This document shows positions 20,949 through 32,883 of a stretch of DNA of 64,000 nt, in pieces. Source of the DNA: Adiantum capillus-veneris (Eukaryota > Streptophyta > Polypodiopsida > Polypodiales > Pteridaceae). The stretch covers positions 108,187,977 to 108,251,976 of the forward strand of contig CM043949.1 in assembly GCA_014529385.2 (NCBI GenBank), read 5' to 3'. Numbering within the stretch: position 1 is the stretch's first letter; the number at the start of each line of letters is the position of its first letter. Below the pieces are notes generated by a model. It saw only the letters and a program-made list of their open reading frames with translations. It was not told the DNA's origin and made no database searches. Both the position numbers and the translations under genes were made by a program.

Positions 20949-21739
20949 ATTATCGTCCATGGAGGTCAGATATGACCTATGGGACCGAATACAAAACATT
21001 ACAACGGGTTCCTTCTAATTGGGTTGTAGCATACATCTCAGTTAAGGACTGAGGGTCCAAAGGGAAGACAAAAGAAAATCCTAAGAGGGGGCAAGTGAGA
21101 GGGAAGCCAGCTTGGGAGTTCGAAACTCCTGGATAATGGCCTTACCTCCTTGATACACAACCCATTTCCGTGCTGCTCATGCTTTACGTACTTTTTCAAG
21201 TTCTACTTTCTTGTGTTACTAGAAATAGAGTTTGAGCGGTCAAATGGCTTGGTATTTTCAATCTGGAAGTGCCATTGCACTTCAGATTTTGCAACTAGAC
21301 TACCTACTTATTACAAATGATGTTTATGAACATAATCCGAAGCATTCCATAACTCTCAAAGAATTACTCTTTGGTGCAAACATTGAATTATGTCATGTTG
21401 TTGACCTAGCCGTCAACACCGACTGATGAAAGTGTACAGGACTTGGTGCTACAAGAAATGCCACATCAGTCCCAGGTGGGTCCTTGTTATAATTAAGTTT
21501 AATTAATTTAAGTTTGTCTTTAATTATTAACACTGCATACGTAAAGAGGGAGTATGAATTAAGAAAAATAAAATTGGCCGAAATGGAAGACATCTTCCAA
21601 GAAACGCACGAGCACTTGTTTGTAAATTAGGAAGGAAATTTTTGGGATAAGGTTGATTAACTTAGGAAAGAATTTTTGGTCATCCTTCAGACAGCTTGTC
21701 TCAAGACAACTCTAATTCCCTGGAATATTTTCACTTCAG
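20945..21739. other. Unassigned spacer
   Basis: No recognisable gene. A 64-codon open frame at 21232-21426 has no family look. A box-B-like string (gttcgaaactcc, 21118-21129) lacks a partner box A. Confidence 0.5.
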
Positions 21740-22394
21740 GTGATGAGTAATGAGGGCTGGTCAGCCACTGATGAGGTTGTTTCCCCCATGTACGAGGAGT
21801 ATGTACCTCCTACATGTGTATGTTTGTGGATACTACTTAGGATACCGTTTTTATCCTAGGGGAACCACCTGATTGTATGGGCAACTGGTACTGGCATATG
21901 GGTGCCGCAAACTTTTGGGTGATGGGTTTCCACCTTGTTTATAAATAAGGAAGGGTGTTGTTTGTTCACCCATATGTGTGCTTGAGACAAGTGGAGTATG
22001 TCTCAAGATTTTTCAAGATATATTATAAGTGACCATTTGGTAAATGATGGAGTATGACTTTGGAACCTTGTCAAAATGCTACCAGACTTTGTATACATGT
22101 CCCTTTAGACCTAATATAGCTTCCCTTAAAGTTTTATGGCTATTCAAATGCGTTAAATAATTGAATTGTGTGATGACTAAGAATGGTGAAATAGAACATA
22201 GGTAGATTTTTTTATCAATGAGTTGGTTATTTGTTTATTGAGTTGATGTGTCCGCTTGTTATGTTCACTTCTTGAGGATTGACACCCTCAAAGAGTCTTT
22301 GTGCCTTATCCAAGTCACTTCCCTTAGTATTCACATGAGTATGTTAGTCCCAGATAGTTATGTTATATAAGTCCATCATCGCAACCCACTAACA
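21740..22394 (+). repeat. Element 3 5' LTR (start approximate)
   Basis: The last 300 bp align with the element 2 LTR (gattgacaccct, gtgatgact, acataggtagatt). It ends aaca at 22394, followed by t and a primer site. A likely TATA box (tataaata) lies at 21940-21947, about 450 bp before the end. The TG start cannot be fixed. Confidence 0.6.
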
Positions 22395-22395
22395 T

Positions 22396-22416
22396 TGTCA
22401 CCATTGATGGGGAATG
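22396..22416 (+). promoter_or_regulatory. Element 3 primer-binding site
   Basis: tgtcaccattgatggggaat is a mutated form of the element 2 site TGGCACCGCTACCGGGGAAT at the same position after the LTR. Confidence 0.65.
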
Positions 22417-23910
22417 ACCCTCACGTGTTGAGTGACCTAGCACATATTTAGAGTCTTCGTTATCTAGAGAATCGTCATCCATTCCATACACATTGACAGT
22501 AAAGCGGCTAGACATGAGTTAAGTACTTGATAGAGCCTAGAGTCAAGGGATTGGCTAGATCTATCCTTGAGGAGCAAAGAGATTTATGAATGAGATACCA
22601 AAAGCATTTCATTCTTCAAATTTTCTCGATGCTTTGAAAGTGATTTCCATTTTTGGTTATGACTTTTATTTGCATTGTTTTATTCCTTTTTGTTTCACGT
22701 TTCTTTCTAGCACATAGGAGTAGGGTAAGTAGAAAGCATCACAATTATATTGGGCTAAAAACAATCAAGGCAACAAGGGTTAAAAACCATATTTTGTACA
22801 AGAAGACCATAACTCTAAAATTTTGAAAATTTGATGGGAGAGACCTAAAAGTTGATCCAAAACCAAAAAAAGGGTGCAAAAGTCCCTCAATAAACTCATC
22901 AGAAGAAAACTAAGAAGTTACAATAGATTTTGTGGCAAAACATGGATCATGATCCATGTCTGCCAGAGATAGATTAGTGCATAACTAAGTCCAATTGATA
23001 GATATTGAGTTCAATCAAGTGAATTGAGATCAAAATCACACTCAAAAGAGGGAAATTGTGAAAAAACACATACAATTAGCCCATATGACAAAAATTTGGG
23101 GGTTTTCAACTTTTTCTTACCCAAATCCAAAACCATTTTGGGGGTAGTCTCCAAACATCATAGTCTACCAAAATTAAGGAACATGGATCACGATCCATGT
23201 CCCCCATCTAAATTTTTTGGCAAATACCTATAAAGATTGTAGTAGAGACCTATAGAAATATACTCCCCAAAAAAAATTTGCAAACAGATCGAAAAGGTAG
23301 ACCAAAAGGGGAAAAAAAAGTCTAGGGTGAAAAAACCACAAAGTCGGACATAGAGTTTGACTTTCAGCTAACCTAAACCATCCCAAATCACACAAAAAGC
23401 ATATAGTTGGTATCAAGGTACAAAGAACAAGCTATGTGCAAAGTTTCATTATATTCTACTAGTGAGGTACATGGATCATGATCCATGTTCCCCTATCACA
23501 AATTGAAACTAGAGTGATACCATAGCTATATAAAGTCATAGGGAGCACATAAGTCTTTTCAAAATTGAATTTGGATATCATTAGAGGATTTTGCAAGCTC
23601 GTTTTGTGCCAAAAACACAATTGTTTTGTTAATTTGAGAACTTTGACTAACATAGTAGCTATAAGCTCATAGCCGTTCAGTGTTTGTTGTGTTGATTGCA
23701 AGGGCTAGAGCGCTATAGCTTAGAGTGATTCTGAGTTGGGGATTTAGAAGCGACCAAAGAGGTAATAGGATAGGGTTTTTTTAAGATGATTGTTTCTTGA
23801 TGTATTTTCCCATACGCTAAATGAAGAGACATCCATATAATCATGCTTGATAAGTATGGGTGTAGATACTCTAACAATAAAAGATTGGAGAGATCTTGAG
23901 AGATATACAT
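22417..23910 (+). repeat. Element 3 leader with palindromic modules
   Basis: Non-coding. ACATGGATCATGATCCATGT, a perfect 20-bp palindrome, occurs at 22940 and 23469. A one-base variant (catggatcacgatccatg core) is at 23181. Intervals are 241 and 288 bp. The modules share gttgatcc/caaaagt, agagacct and tttgactttcag text with elements 2 and 4. Confidence 0.85.
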
Positions 23911-24379
23911 TTTTTGGAGGCCCACTCCATCAATCTTATATCACTCCAACTACCATCATACCTAATGTTTTGGAGACTAGACTAGAGATGGGAAGATTGA
24001 GTCCAAGAGAGATCGGCAGTTGCTGACTCAATGAACCAGCAACAAGTTTTAGTGCCTAGACTGACGGGATCCTTGGGTTTGAGGGTTCCAATGACAGCAT
24101 GTAGGAGTAGTAAAGCTTTTAGAACAATATATTCCACGAGAGATATGATTACCTTGACAGAAGCAAGAGATGTGCATTCTAAGGAGAAAGTCATCAAGAG
24201 AACTCCATCTAGAGTTCCTAATAAGGGTTATGAGGCTAGAGATGTCTTAGCAAGAGAACCAAAAGTTGTGAGAATGGTTGTAGAAACATGACAAATGTGA
24301 CCATTGCAGGTAGCTTAGTGTGTTGCCAAAAATTATAATGGATCATGAGATTCATATGCTCATATTTCACTCTTCAAGT

Positions 24380-24790
24380 TTTGAAAGTTGAATAGGTGGT
24401 GGATCTTCACATTGAGTATGAAGATTTTGGGCTGATATTGGAAAGAATGGCATCAACATGGTTCCAACCTTTGAATAGTAGAGATTTTCTTAGCATAGAA
24501 AAACATATCTAGTTGACAATTGTAAGGCCTACAGAGAGGTGATGGAAGATGTAGACAACACAACTAGTAGTGCCTCGTCTATGACAAGTGAATCCAAAAT
24601 GAAAAGGAGTGTTCAAGCTCCTACCATGTCAAACATTCATCAATGAGTCAATGAATTGAAAAAGAGAATAAACCAAGGTAATAGACAGAACCCGAATGTA
24701 CGACAACAACCAAAAACGAGGAGATGTGACACTTGTAGATGGGATCATCCAACCCCATGGTGTAACACTTAGCAGAGATCATTAGCAGTA
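24380..24790 (+). pseudogene. Element 3 gag remnant
   Basis: Reads HIEYEDFGLILERMASTWF, matching HTQYEGFGLTLEGTALTWF in element 2. It jumps by deletion to YLVDNCKAYREV (24510) and ends with CDTCRWDHPTPWC at 24727-24765, the C-x2-C-x3-H-x4-C knuckle. About 300 bp of capsid sequence are missing. Confidence 0.75.
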
Positions 24791-24827
24791 AATAATTGAG
24801 CAAAAAGGAAACAAAACAAATGATCAA

Positions 24828-25830
24828 ATGAAGTTTGATATAGAAACACCATCGAAAGATAGAGTAGTGGCTATTACCATAGACAACCCAAAGTCACAAG
24901 TGATGAAGCCAAGTTTGAAAGTGGAAGATCCATGGCCACACACATTATGGAAAACAATAAATAATAAAAAGGATGGTAGTGCAACTTTCAGTCTACACCT
25001 ATCACTGAGATCAACATGGAACACTAGCTCTACCCAGGAGATATACAATATCTATACAATGATGCAAAAACAAAAGCATTTGGGGAGAGTAAACCTGAAA
25101 CATTGAAAACTTTGCCATCTTTCATAAGGGAGTATGAAAGGTTAGGGTAGTTCCCTCAAAATGAAAGCAAAGATAATGGACACTAAGAGCTTACACGAAG
25201 CCTATACTACAAACTGATGTTGACTCCTATACAATGCACAATAACTCTCTTTGAGTTGTTACAAATTAGATCGTATCCATGGGGAGAAGTGGGTAAAAAC
25301 TTACAGAAAATGGGATTGAAAATTCCTCATCAAGACATCCCCTTACATGAGCAAATGGGTAAATTGATACAAGATAAACTAAAGGAAAAACCAGCGCCTA
25401 TGAGCAAGGTGTGTGATTTCTATGAAGGGGTAAAAGGGAATACAACCTTACCAATAGAACATAAAGGGGTAAAATGATTGCTATACTTGATAGCAAGGTT
25501 GAAGTGGCCATTTCCACAAAAGAGACTTGGGAGAAATGGGGAAGACCAGCTCTCAAGAAAAAAAAAATGCAATTGCAACACTTGCAATTGGTTATGTTGA
25601 GATACTTGTGGGTATGTTGGAGCAGATTATAGTAACCTCTTGTGGGATAGAGTACAAACATACCTTCACAATAGTGGATTTTGGTAAGAGAAACAACTTT
25701 GATATCATTTTATGAAGACCATTCATGTGTCAACTTAAAATGGTACAAGATTGGGGCTATGACCACATCTACTTAAGGCACAAAGAGATTACGACAAGAA
25801 TTAGCATGAAATACCATAGCTACAGAGATG
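24828..25830 (+). pseudogene. Element 3 linker and protease remnant
   Basis: The linker KVEDPWPHTLWKTINN (24920-24965) matches element 2. Then PMSKVCDFYEGVKGNTTLPI, IAILDSKVEVAISTKET (25475-25525), KWGRPALKKKK and IIVTSCGIEYKHTFTIVDFG, FDIIL. This is retropepsin layout with D-S-K in place of D-S/T-G. Frames change at about 25470 and 25560, and a TGA lies at 25713. Confidence 0.65.
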
Positions 25831-26713
25831 TTATTTGAACTCCTATAGAGGAATTTGACTCAACAACGGTCAATGAGAAAGAGATACTTGCATGGTTACA
25901 AACTAAAGCACATATTTGGATCTGTGGAGCTTCTAAGTGTGAAATCTTGGCGAGAGAAGATTGTATCTTAAAGAGACTAATAGAGGACACATATTATATT
26001 CATTTCTCAGGGAATTGTTTGAACCTTTTGTCTAGAATTAGATACTGGCTACTCTAGATGTATGTGTGAGCAAAGTAACCACAACAAGATTTTATGAAAA
26101 AGAGGGCTATGATATAGTACCCTTCCAAATGAGTGTTATCTTGGAATTAGGGTCAGAGACCGAGGACCTGGTTACATAGGAAACGATTGAGTGTAAATGC
26201 ATATTTGATGAGATTTTCATCAAAGATCTAAACGACAAAGACGAGAAAGAATTCCAAGATTCACAAGACGATGCACTTCCAAAGATCCATAGAAAAACCA
26301 AGAGAAAAAGAGACAATCTTCCATGACTTTCCAAACCAAAAACCTAGAAGACAAGAAAGGTATGGTGCAAACGGAGTGAGAAAACAAAAGTAAACAATAG
26401 GAAAACCTATGCCTCTTATGAGGAATAAACCGAAGTATTTGATGCTTGTAGGAGATATAGATTATGTCAAAGACAAGATCACACGGGGATATACAAAACC
26501 TATTTCAACAAAGACAAATCCTCAGAAACAAAGCAAAACAAAAACCAAAGACACAAAGGAGACGTTGGAGAGGGGGAACGAAAACACACTCGGAAACACA
26601 CCAAACTGCCTAGGGTACTCACAACACCCCACTCCTCTTAGAAACACCTTCAGAACAACACAATTTGCACACTACGTGCATGCGAGGGAATGAGAGCTAT
26701 GAGAGCCCCCCCG

Positions 26714-26715
<2 letters not shown>

Positions 26716-26767
<52 letters not shown>
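26716..26767. repeat. (CT)n microsatellite
   Basis: About 26 CT units. The SLSLSL and RERERE open frames here are translations of the repeat. Confidence 0.97.
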
Positions 26768-26768
<1 letters not shown>

Positions 26769-27889
26769 CAAAGCACTATGTTTGCCTCCTGCATATATAC
26801 CTCGCATCTATACGACATGTCCTTTATTATGTGGGATTTGTGCACCTGCCACATGGTAGCCTTAGGTTAAACTGCCCTCCAAGAATTGTAAAAATTTCAC
26901 AAAAAGTTTCCAAAAGAATGTGTTTTCTCTATCACTTGAGGAGCACATACCTTCTAGCTCCAAAACTCGATGCACTTTTTGTAAAGTTTAAATGAGATCC
27001 CACATGTTGGGCTCTGAGTCCCAATATGTGCTTCACATTTTCACTTTCCCATGGCCCAGAAAGGAGAACCCAAAAATTGCAAAAAACCATTTTTCTCCTC
27101 GCCATTGCACTTATCCACCAACAATGGGGCATATCTTTGCATTTCAAGCCTTAGTTGATGCCTTGTAACTTCCAATGGGATTCTTATGCTGCATAGTACC
27201 CTTATAGACCTTGGCAAGCTCAAGGAAATCCATGATGGCACACTCATCAAGTCAACCAAAGAGGCACATAACTGGCCCCTGGAAAAACTTCAACCACCAA
27301 TATCTTGGTTGTTTGAACTCTGATTGTGAATCCAAGAAGACTGACATGCACCAAAAATCAAGCACTTTAGGCCCATGCACTCACATTATTTACAATTGTC
27401 CAACCTAGTGGGGATCTATAAACCACTCTTACTTTCAAACTACCATAACTTTCACTCCATGGCTCGTATTGAGGAGTTATTTGGACCAACTTGGAGAACA
27501 TTGCAAGGACTTGGAATGTCCACTTTAGCACCTCAGACATGTGGACCCACCACCTTTGTTAGGCAACATAGCAAAGCACCTTGGGCTATAAAACCACATA
27601 AAGCACACACACCTCCTACTACTTGCTTGCCCTTGAACTTCATATCTATCTTACCACTTTAGCATGCACCTGTAAGCACCTGTTTGCACTATTCATAGCA
27701 TGGAACAACTTTAGCTGCACCAACATCATCTAGAAAGAGGTTTGGATTACCAAAATGGAGAGTGAAGAGGGCTCAGACACAGTTCTAATTGACACACCCT
27801 CTCATGACAAAACATACATGATACAATATCAAAAAATTATACCTCAACAACCAATGTGCAAACTTAAAGAACTAAGGACTTCTTAAAAT
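26768..27889. other. Unassigned spacer before element 6
   Basis: No recognised coding sequence. A TATA-like gggctataaaaccac at 27586-27600 followed by ACAC-rich text could be a decayed LTR promoter, but no LTR ends are visible. Confidence 0.4.
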
Positions 27890-27952
27890 GGGGTTGAGAA
27901 AGCTAAGTGCACAGACTTTCGTGAAATAGAAGACAAACCAAAGCCAACATAC

Positions 27953-28665
27953 ATGGCCATTGTGCTCATAGAGGAGCAAGAGCAGTTTTTGATAGTCACA
28001 CTCAAAGAGTACAGAGTTGTGTTTTCATGGTCATACAAAGACCTTAAGGATGTATATTTGGACATTTATCAACACATGATACCCCTTCTAAGTGATGCAA
28101 AGCCTCACAGGCAACGTGTCTATACATATAATGAAATCTTTGCAAAGAATATCAAGGAGAAAATAGGCAAGCTTAAGGCAGTAGAGTTTATCTACGAGAT
28201 CAAGCACACGGTTGGGTTTGTTTCATAGATTGTGGTAGTGCCCAAGAAAAACAAAAAGTTACAAGTATATGTGAATCTCAAATAGGTAAATGCAACTATC
28301 CCCTATGTATTATAGATCATGTGATAGAATGAGTTGCAGAAAAGGTAGTGTATACATTTCTTGATGGCTTTTCAAGCTATAGTCAACTTGATATAAAGTT
28401 AGAGTATCAACATAATATAGGCTTTGCTAGAGAGTGGGACATATTTGCTTACAAAGAAATCCCATTTGGCTTAACAAATTCATTTCATAGACTAATGAGT
28501 CATGCATTTTAAGGATTATCTAAGACAATTCTTAGAGATTTACATGGATGACGTATGTGTGCAATCTCTCTTGAAGAATGAGCACATAGAACACTTCAAA
28601 AAAATATTTGAAAAGTTCAAAACCTATTCTATCTGCTTAAATCTATATAAATGTGTCTTCATGGA
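27953..28665 (+). pseudogene. Element 6 reverse transcriptase
   Basis: Readable RT text: FSWSYKDLKDVYLDIYQHMI, DAKPHRQRVYTYNE, then IVVVPKKNKKLQVYVNLK, FLDGFSSYSQLDIKLEYQ, FAYKEIPFGLTNSF and the catalytic box QFLEIYMDDVCVQS (about 28530-28570), a YMDD form. Several frames and stops (28228, 28282, 28509). The text stops at about 28665 in the thumb region (LYKCVFMEI), where LTR sequence begins. Confidence 0.85.
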
Positions 28666-29650
28666 GATAGCCATTTGTTGGCTATCCAAATTTCCATAGT
28701 GAACTACCTCACGGTACCAAAATCACCCAAACACTATGGCTATCCCTACCATTTCATTGTACATAGGCGTGTGTGAGTTATGAGACTTTTCCCATATCTC
28801 CTTAAAACCCTTAGCTAGCTAGTAATTGGGCTAGTTGAACCAAAAAATAAAAAATAAAAATATATTATGGCCCATTTGTGTGTAAGTATTTCATTGTATA
28901 TAGGACCTAAATATAGAAAATTTTTATAATTATTTTGGTATTTATTGAAATATTTCTATCTAGGTGTGTGTTATTTACCTAAGTATGCTATGTACATTTA
29001 CTCACCATGACCATCATCTTTCTTACCATGTATTCTATAAAAAATCATTTCATGCAAGCTTCTCTTATTTTTGGTGTGAATCCACTCCAAGAAAAAACCT
29101 CAAAAAATACCTTTCCCCATCAGCCATTGCCTTTTACTAAATTCCTATTTTCTACAGGTATTTTTTCTTATCTCTTGTAGATAATATACATCATTAAAAA
29201 CAAATGAGGACCCTCCTCATTTGATTCTTTGTATTTTCATATATTTATTTATTTTAAATATAACCGACGGCGTGAAAAGAAGAAAAAGGAGAACGGCAGT
29301 CACCTTCGACAATCTATGTAAGAGTGAGTCCAAGATTCCTCAAGGATTTGTCATCTCAAGGATACAACCATCTCATTCACCCCTCTTTTCTCATTCTTCA
29401 AGTCATTCTACCCATTGGAACTATATTACTAACTTTTTCTAGCGATTACTAACATTAATTGCTAACCTTTTCTTGTAAATTGCACCCACTCTACATTACT
29501 TTTAAGTAGGCAACCTCACATAAAAATCACTCACCTCTCTAGAATCTTCTCTATTTCACCTCAATAATTCTCTCCTCTTGAGCCCACATTCATGTGACTC
29601 AAGAGACACAAGAGCCCCACTCTCATAAGAACATATAAAACATTTCATAA
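28666..29650 (+). repeat. Element 6 LTR fragment inside pol
   Basis: From gatagcc to ttcataaa it matches 31721-33543 of the downstream 3' LTR. It lacks the roughly 860-bp block found there (32306-33165) and everything after about 33543, including the TATA box. It sits exactly between RT and the second RNase H and replaces the sequence expected there. Confidence 0.85.
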
Positions 29651-29668
29651 ACGATCTAAAAGTGGATT

Positions 29669-30215
29669 ATGGAGTTTCAAGAGTTCCAATACTCTTTCAA
29701 GGTAGAAGATAGTGTGCATGCACAATTGACAGGGATTCTCACTTATAGGGTACATGAGAAAGAGATTAAGGTGCCTCAAGTAAATACCCTACCATTGCCA
29801 CCACCTAAAAGTATTCCTAATGCCTTTACCTTGTTCTTTCATGGAGTTTTTTGACGAGCCACAGGAAAAGCAGGGGGACGGCTAGTGTTGCTCAACCCAA
29901 GTGGAGAGGTGATCATGAAAGAGAAGGTCAATCTACCAGGTTCAACTAGCAACAATGAATCAGAGTACAACATATTACTTCATGGTTTGAAGATGTGCAT
30001 CAGCCAAGGTATACAACATCTCATGGTAAAAGGGGATGCACTTCTCATTGTGAAGCATATTTTTAGGCATTTTGGCATGCAAGAATGAAAGCCTAAGTAC
30101 AAAGGTTCATGTCATCCATAGGTTGTTTAATCAATTTGAAGAAGTGCAATTGTATCATATTCCTAGGAAGCAGAATGAAGATGCTAATTTACTTGCACAA
30201 TAAGCAATTACATGT
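29669..30215 (+). pseudogene. Element 6 second RNase H
   Basis: Archaeal-type RNase H layout: AFTLFFHGVF (the usual FDG first Asp is His), GKAGGRLVLLNPSGEVI, SNNESEYNILLHGLKM with catalytic Glu, HLMVKGDALLIVKHIF with Asp, and after a frame change QLYHIPRKQNEDANLLAQ with the last Asp. In Tat elements this domain follows a degenerate gypsy RNase H. Stop at 29852 and a frameshift near 30085. Confidence 0.8.
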
Positions 30216-30278
30216 GTTGAAAAAGAAGTGCAGGTCATCATGGTGGCATGAGCTGTCAAGCAACCAAGATACCAAGGA

Positions 30279-31480
30279 TTGGAGTCATTGTCTCCCATTA
30301 TTGGCTACATTTTGGAGGATGAGTTTCCACAAGACTTCACAAAAGATGAGAAGAGGAGACTCATGAAGAAGGCAAGTTTCTATCTCTTCCTAGAAGGCTC
30401 CCTCTATCAAAGTGGGAAGGATCAAGTGTGTAGAAGAGTACCAACTATCAAGGAAATTCCAGCCATTCTAAAAGGTTTGCATGAAGAGGCATGTGGTGGT
30501 TATTTTGCCCAAGAGTTAACCGTGATGAAGATTTTGCTTGCGGGGTATGTTTGGTCAAGTCTGCATGTGGATGCTCAACATTGGTGTAAAAGCTGTTACA
30601 ACTGTCAGGTAAATGGAAATAAAATTTTTCTGCATGGTGCAAGGCAAATAGTGCTTGCAAATGGACCCTTTGAAAAAAGAGGCATTGATGCTATGGGTCC
30701 TCTACCTAGAACAAAAAATGGTAAACTGTACATTATAGTGGCTATAGATTACATGACTAGGTGGGTAGAGGCTCAAAGTGTGGCAAGGACAAATGGAAAA
30801 ACAGTGACCAGGTTTGTCTAAACTAATATTTGTTGTAGATTTGGCACACCTTGGAGATTGTTTTTGATAATGGTCCAGGGTTCAGGAAGGGTTTACTAAT
30901 GAAAGTCTGTGAAGAGCTTCACATTCTCCATCGTCATATCACACCCTACTACCCACAGTCAAATGGTTTGGTGGAGAAGGCTAATGGTGTCATTGCAAGA
31001 ATCATTAGAAAGATGGTGCAAAGCAAGACAAAGTTGTGGGATGACTTCTTGGATGGTGCCTTATGGGCATATCGAACCACATATAGGGCGGCCACAGAAT
31101 TCACACCATTTTACTTGGTCTATGGTCAAGAGGCCTTGCAACCTATTGAGCTCAAAATTCCAACCATGCGGCTTCACGAAAAAGGGGCACAAGATGACCA
31201 AGAAACATGGGAAAATCAACTTCTTACCTTAGTTGAACTTGAGTGGAAAATAGAAGCAGCTTATGAGTGCTACAAGAGGAAAGCTATGCAAGCAAAGGAG
31301 AAGCTTGATAAGAAGGTCAAGGACAAGGGCATCAAGGAAGGAGAGCTTGTGCTAAGGTATGACAATCAACTCGATAATTCTTTTGATTCCCAGTTTAAAA
31401 CTAAATGGCAGGGGCCATACACAGTCAAGAAGGCTTTCAATTCCAGTTACTATCAGCTTATGGACTTGAATGATAAATAA
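30279..31480 (+). pseudogene. Element 6 integrase
   Basis: Two open pieces, 30279-30821 and 30851-31480, separated by a TAA and a frame change near 30845. Zinc domain: GLHEEACGGYFAQE (second His is Tyr) and WCKSCYNC. Core: first Asp in RGIDAMGPLPRTKNGK, DYMTRWVEAQSVA, second Asp in FDNGPGFRKG, Glu in YYPQSNGLVEKANGV. C-terminal part: WAYRTTYRAATEFTPFYLVYG, LRYDNQLDNSF, KTKWQGPYTVKKAF, the GPY/F module. It ends LMDLNDK at 31480. Closely parallels integrase of element G. Confidence 0.9.
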
Positions 31481-31706
31481 CACTCCATGAAGGTAAATGG
31501 GTAACGACAAAAGCCTTACTTGAGTTTCCTTCTACCAAAGGATCTACCAAAGAGATACTATCTTGTGTAAGTTTTGTTGCACGATGCATGTGTGTAACTC
31601 AAGTCAAAGTGATAAAGAACTACATAATGAAAATCTTGTCAAGGACTCAGAAGCACTCTCTTTGGAAAAGGTGCTTTATGATGGTACATGAATATACCAT
31701 CATCTT

Positions 31707-31715
31707 GGGGGAGGG
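31707..31715 (+). promoter_or_regulatory. Element 6 polypurine tract
   Basis: GGGGGAGGG, then ctaa, then the LTR start TGATAGCC. Element G has the same GGGAGGGCTAATGAT boundary on the other strand. Confidence 0.8.
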
Positions 31716-31719
31716 CTAA

Positions 31720-32847
31720 TGATAGCCGTTTTTGGCTATCCAAATTGCCATAGTGAGTTACCTCACCCTACCAAAATCACCCAAACACTATGGCTATCCC
31801 TACCATTTCATTGTACATAGGCGTGTGTGAGTTAGGGGACTTTTTTCATATCTCCTTAAAACCCTCAGCTAGCTAGTAATTGGGCTATTTGAACCAAAAA
31901 ATAGAAAATAAAAAAATATTATGGCCCATTTGTGTGTAAGTATTTCATTGTATATAGGGCCTAAATATAAGGATTTTTATAATTATTTTGGTATTTATTT
32001 AAATATTTCTATCGAGGTGTGTGTTATTTACATAAGTATGCTATGTACATTTACTCACCATTACCATCATCTTTCTTACCATATTCTATAAAAAATCATT
32101 TCATATAAGATTCTCTTATTTTTTGTGTGAATCCACTCCAAGGAAAAACCTCAAAAAATACCTTTCACCATCAGTCATTGCCTTTTACTAAATTCCTATT
32201 TTCTACAGATATTTTTTCTTATCTTTTGTAGATAAATATACGTCAATAAAAACAAATGCGGACCCTCCTCATTTGATTCCCTATATTTTTATATATTCAT
32301 TTTTTGTATATACAGCTAACACTATTCTAGATTTCATGAATTAATTATATATTAATCTATTTTTTTCCATCATATCCATATATTATATTTGTGCATAATC
32401 CACAACCATGCATGTTTTCAAACCTCTCGAAATATATTAGGTCATGCTCTCATGCAAGGAGGGGACTCACCTTTGGGGCCTTATGCAAATTCGACAAAAG
32501 GGGGGCCACTGAAGACTTTTTTGTGAAGAAAAATAGGCATTTTGTTGGGATTGTTTATATCTATCTCCACTCCAAATTTCAAGTGGTAACTAAAAGAAAA
32601 AATGTGGACCAAGAGTTGAATAATCACCTTAAAAATTTTGATAATTTTTTGAGATACCACCAGTGAGATAGGATGTTTTTTGTGGATCACAGTCTTCCCA
32701 CTTTTCTCATTAGTAACCCATAGTCTTATCTCACCTCCTTTCCTACTTCCACACACACACATTTCTCTCTATTCCTCACTCAAACTTGAAACTTTCATGG
32801 TTTTCTCACAAGTAATCTATAGTCTTGTCTCACCTCCTTTCCTACTT

Positions 32848-32883
<36 letters not shown>

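Larger units (their letters stand above)
21740..26350 (+). mobile_element. Element 3: decayed relative of element 2
   Basis: Same order and homologous text as element 2: LTR end with attgacaccct and gcttcccttaaagtt, primer-binding site, leader with palindromes, end of ORF1 (23915-23990, matching 12153-12230), gag, knuckle, linker, protease. Most of ORF1 and part of gag are deleted and there are many stops. The region past the protease (25680-26340) continues with polyprotein-like text (FDIILGRPFMCQLKM across a stop, then GYDHIYLRHKEIT) that element 2 lacks. No RT was found and no 3' LTR could be placed; the right end is uncertain. Confidence 0.75.

Noticed and set aside
21115..21130. Box-B-like gttcgaaactcc as a tRNA or SINE
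   Set aside because: No box A at a suitable distance, no cloverleaf, no flanking duplication.
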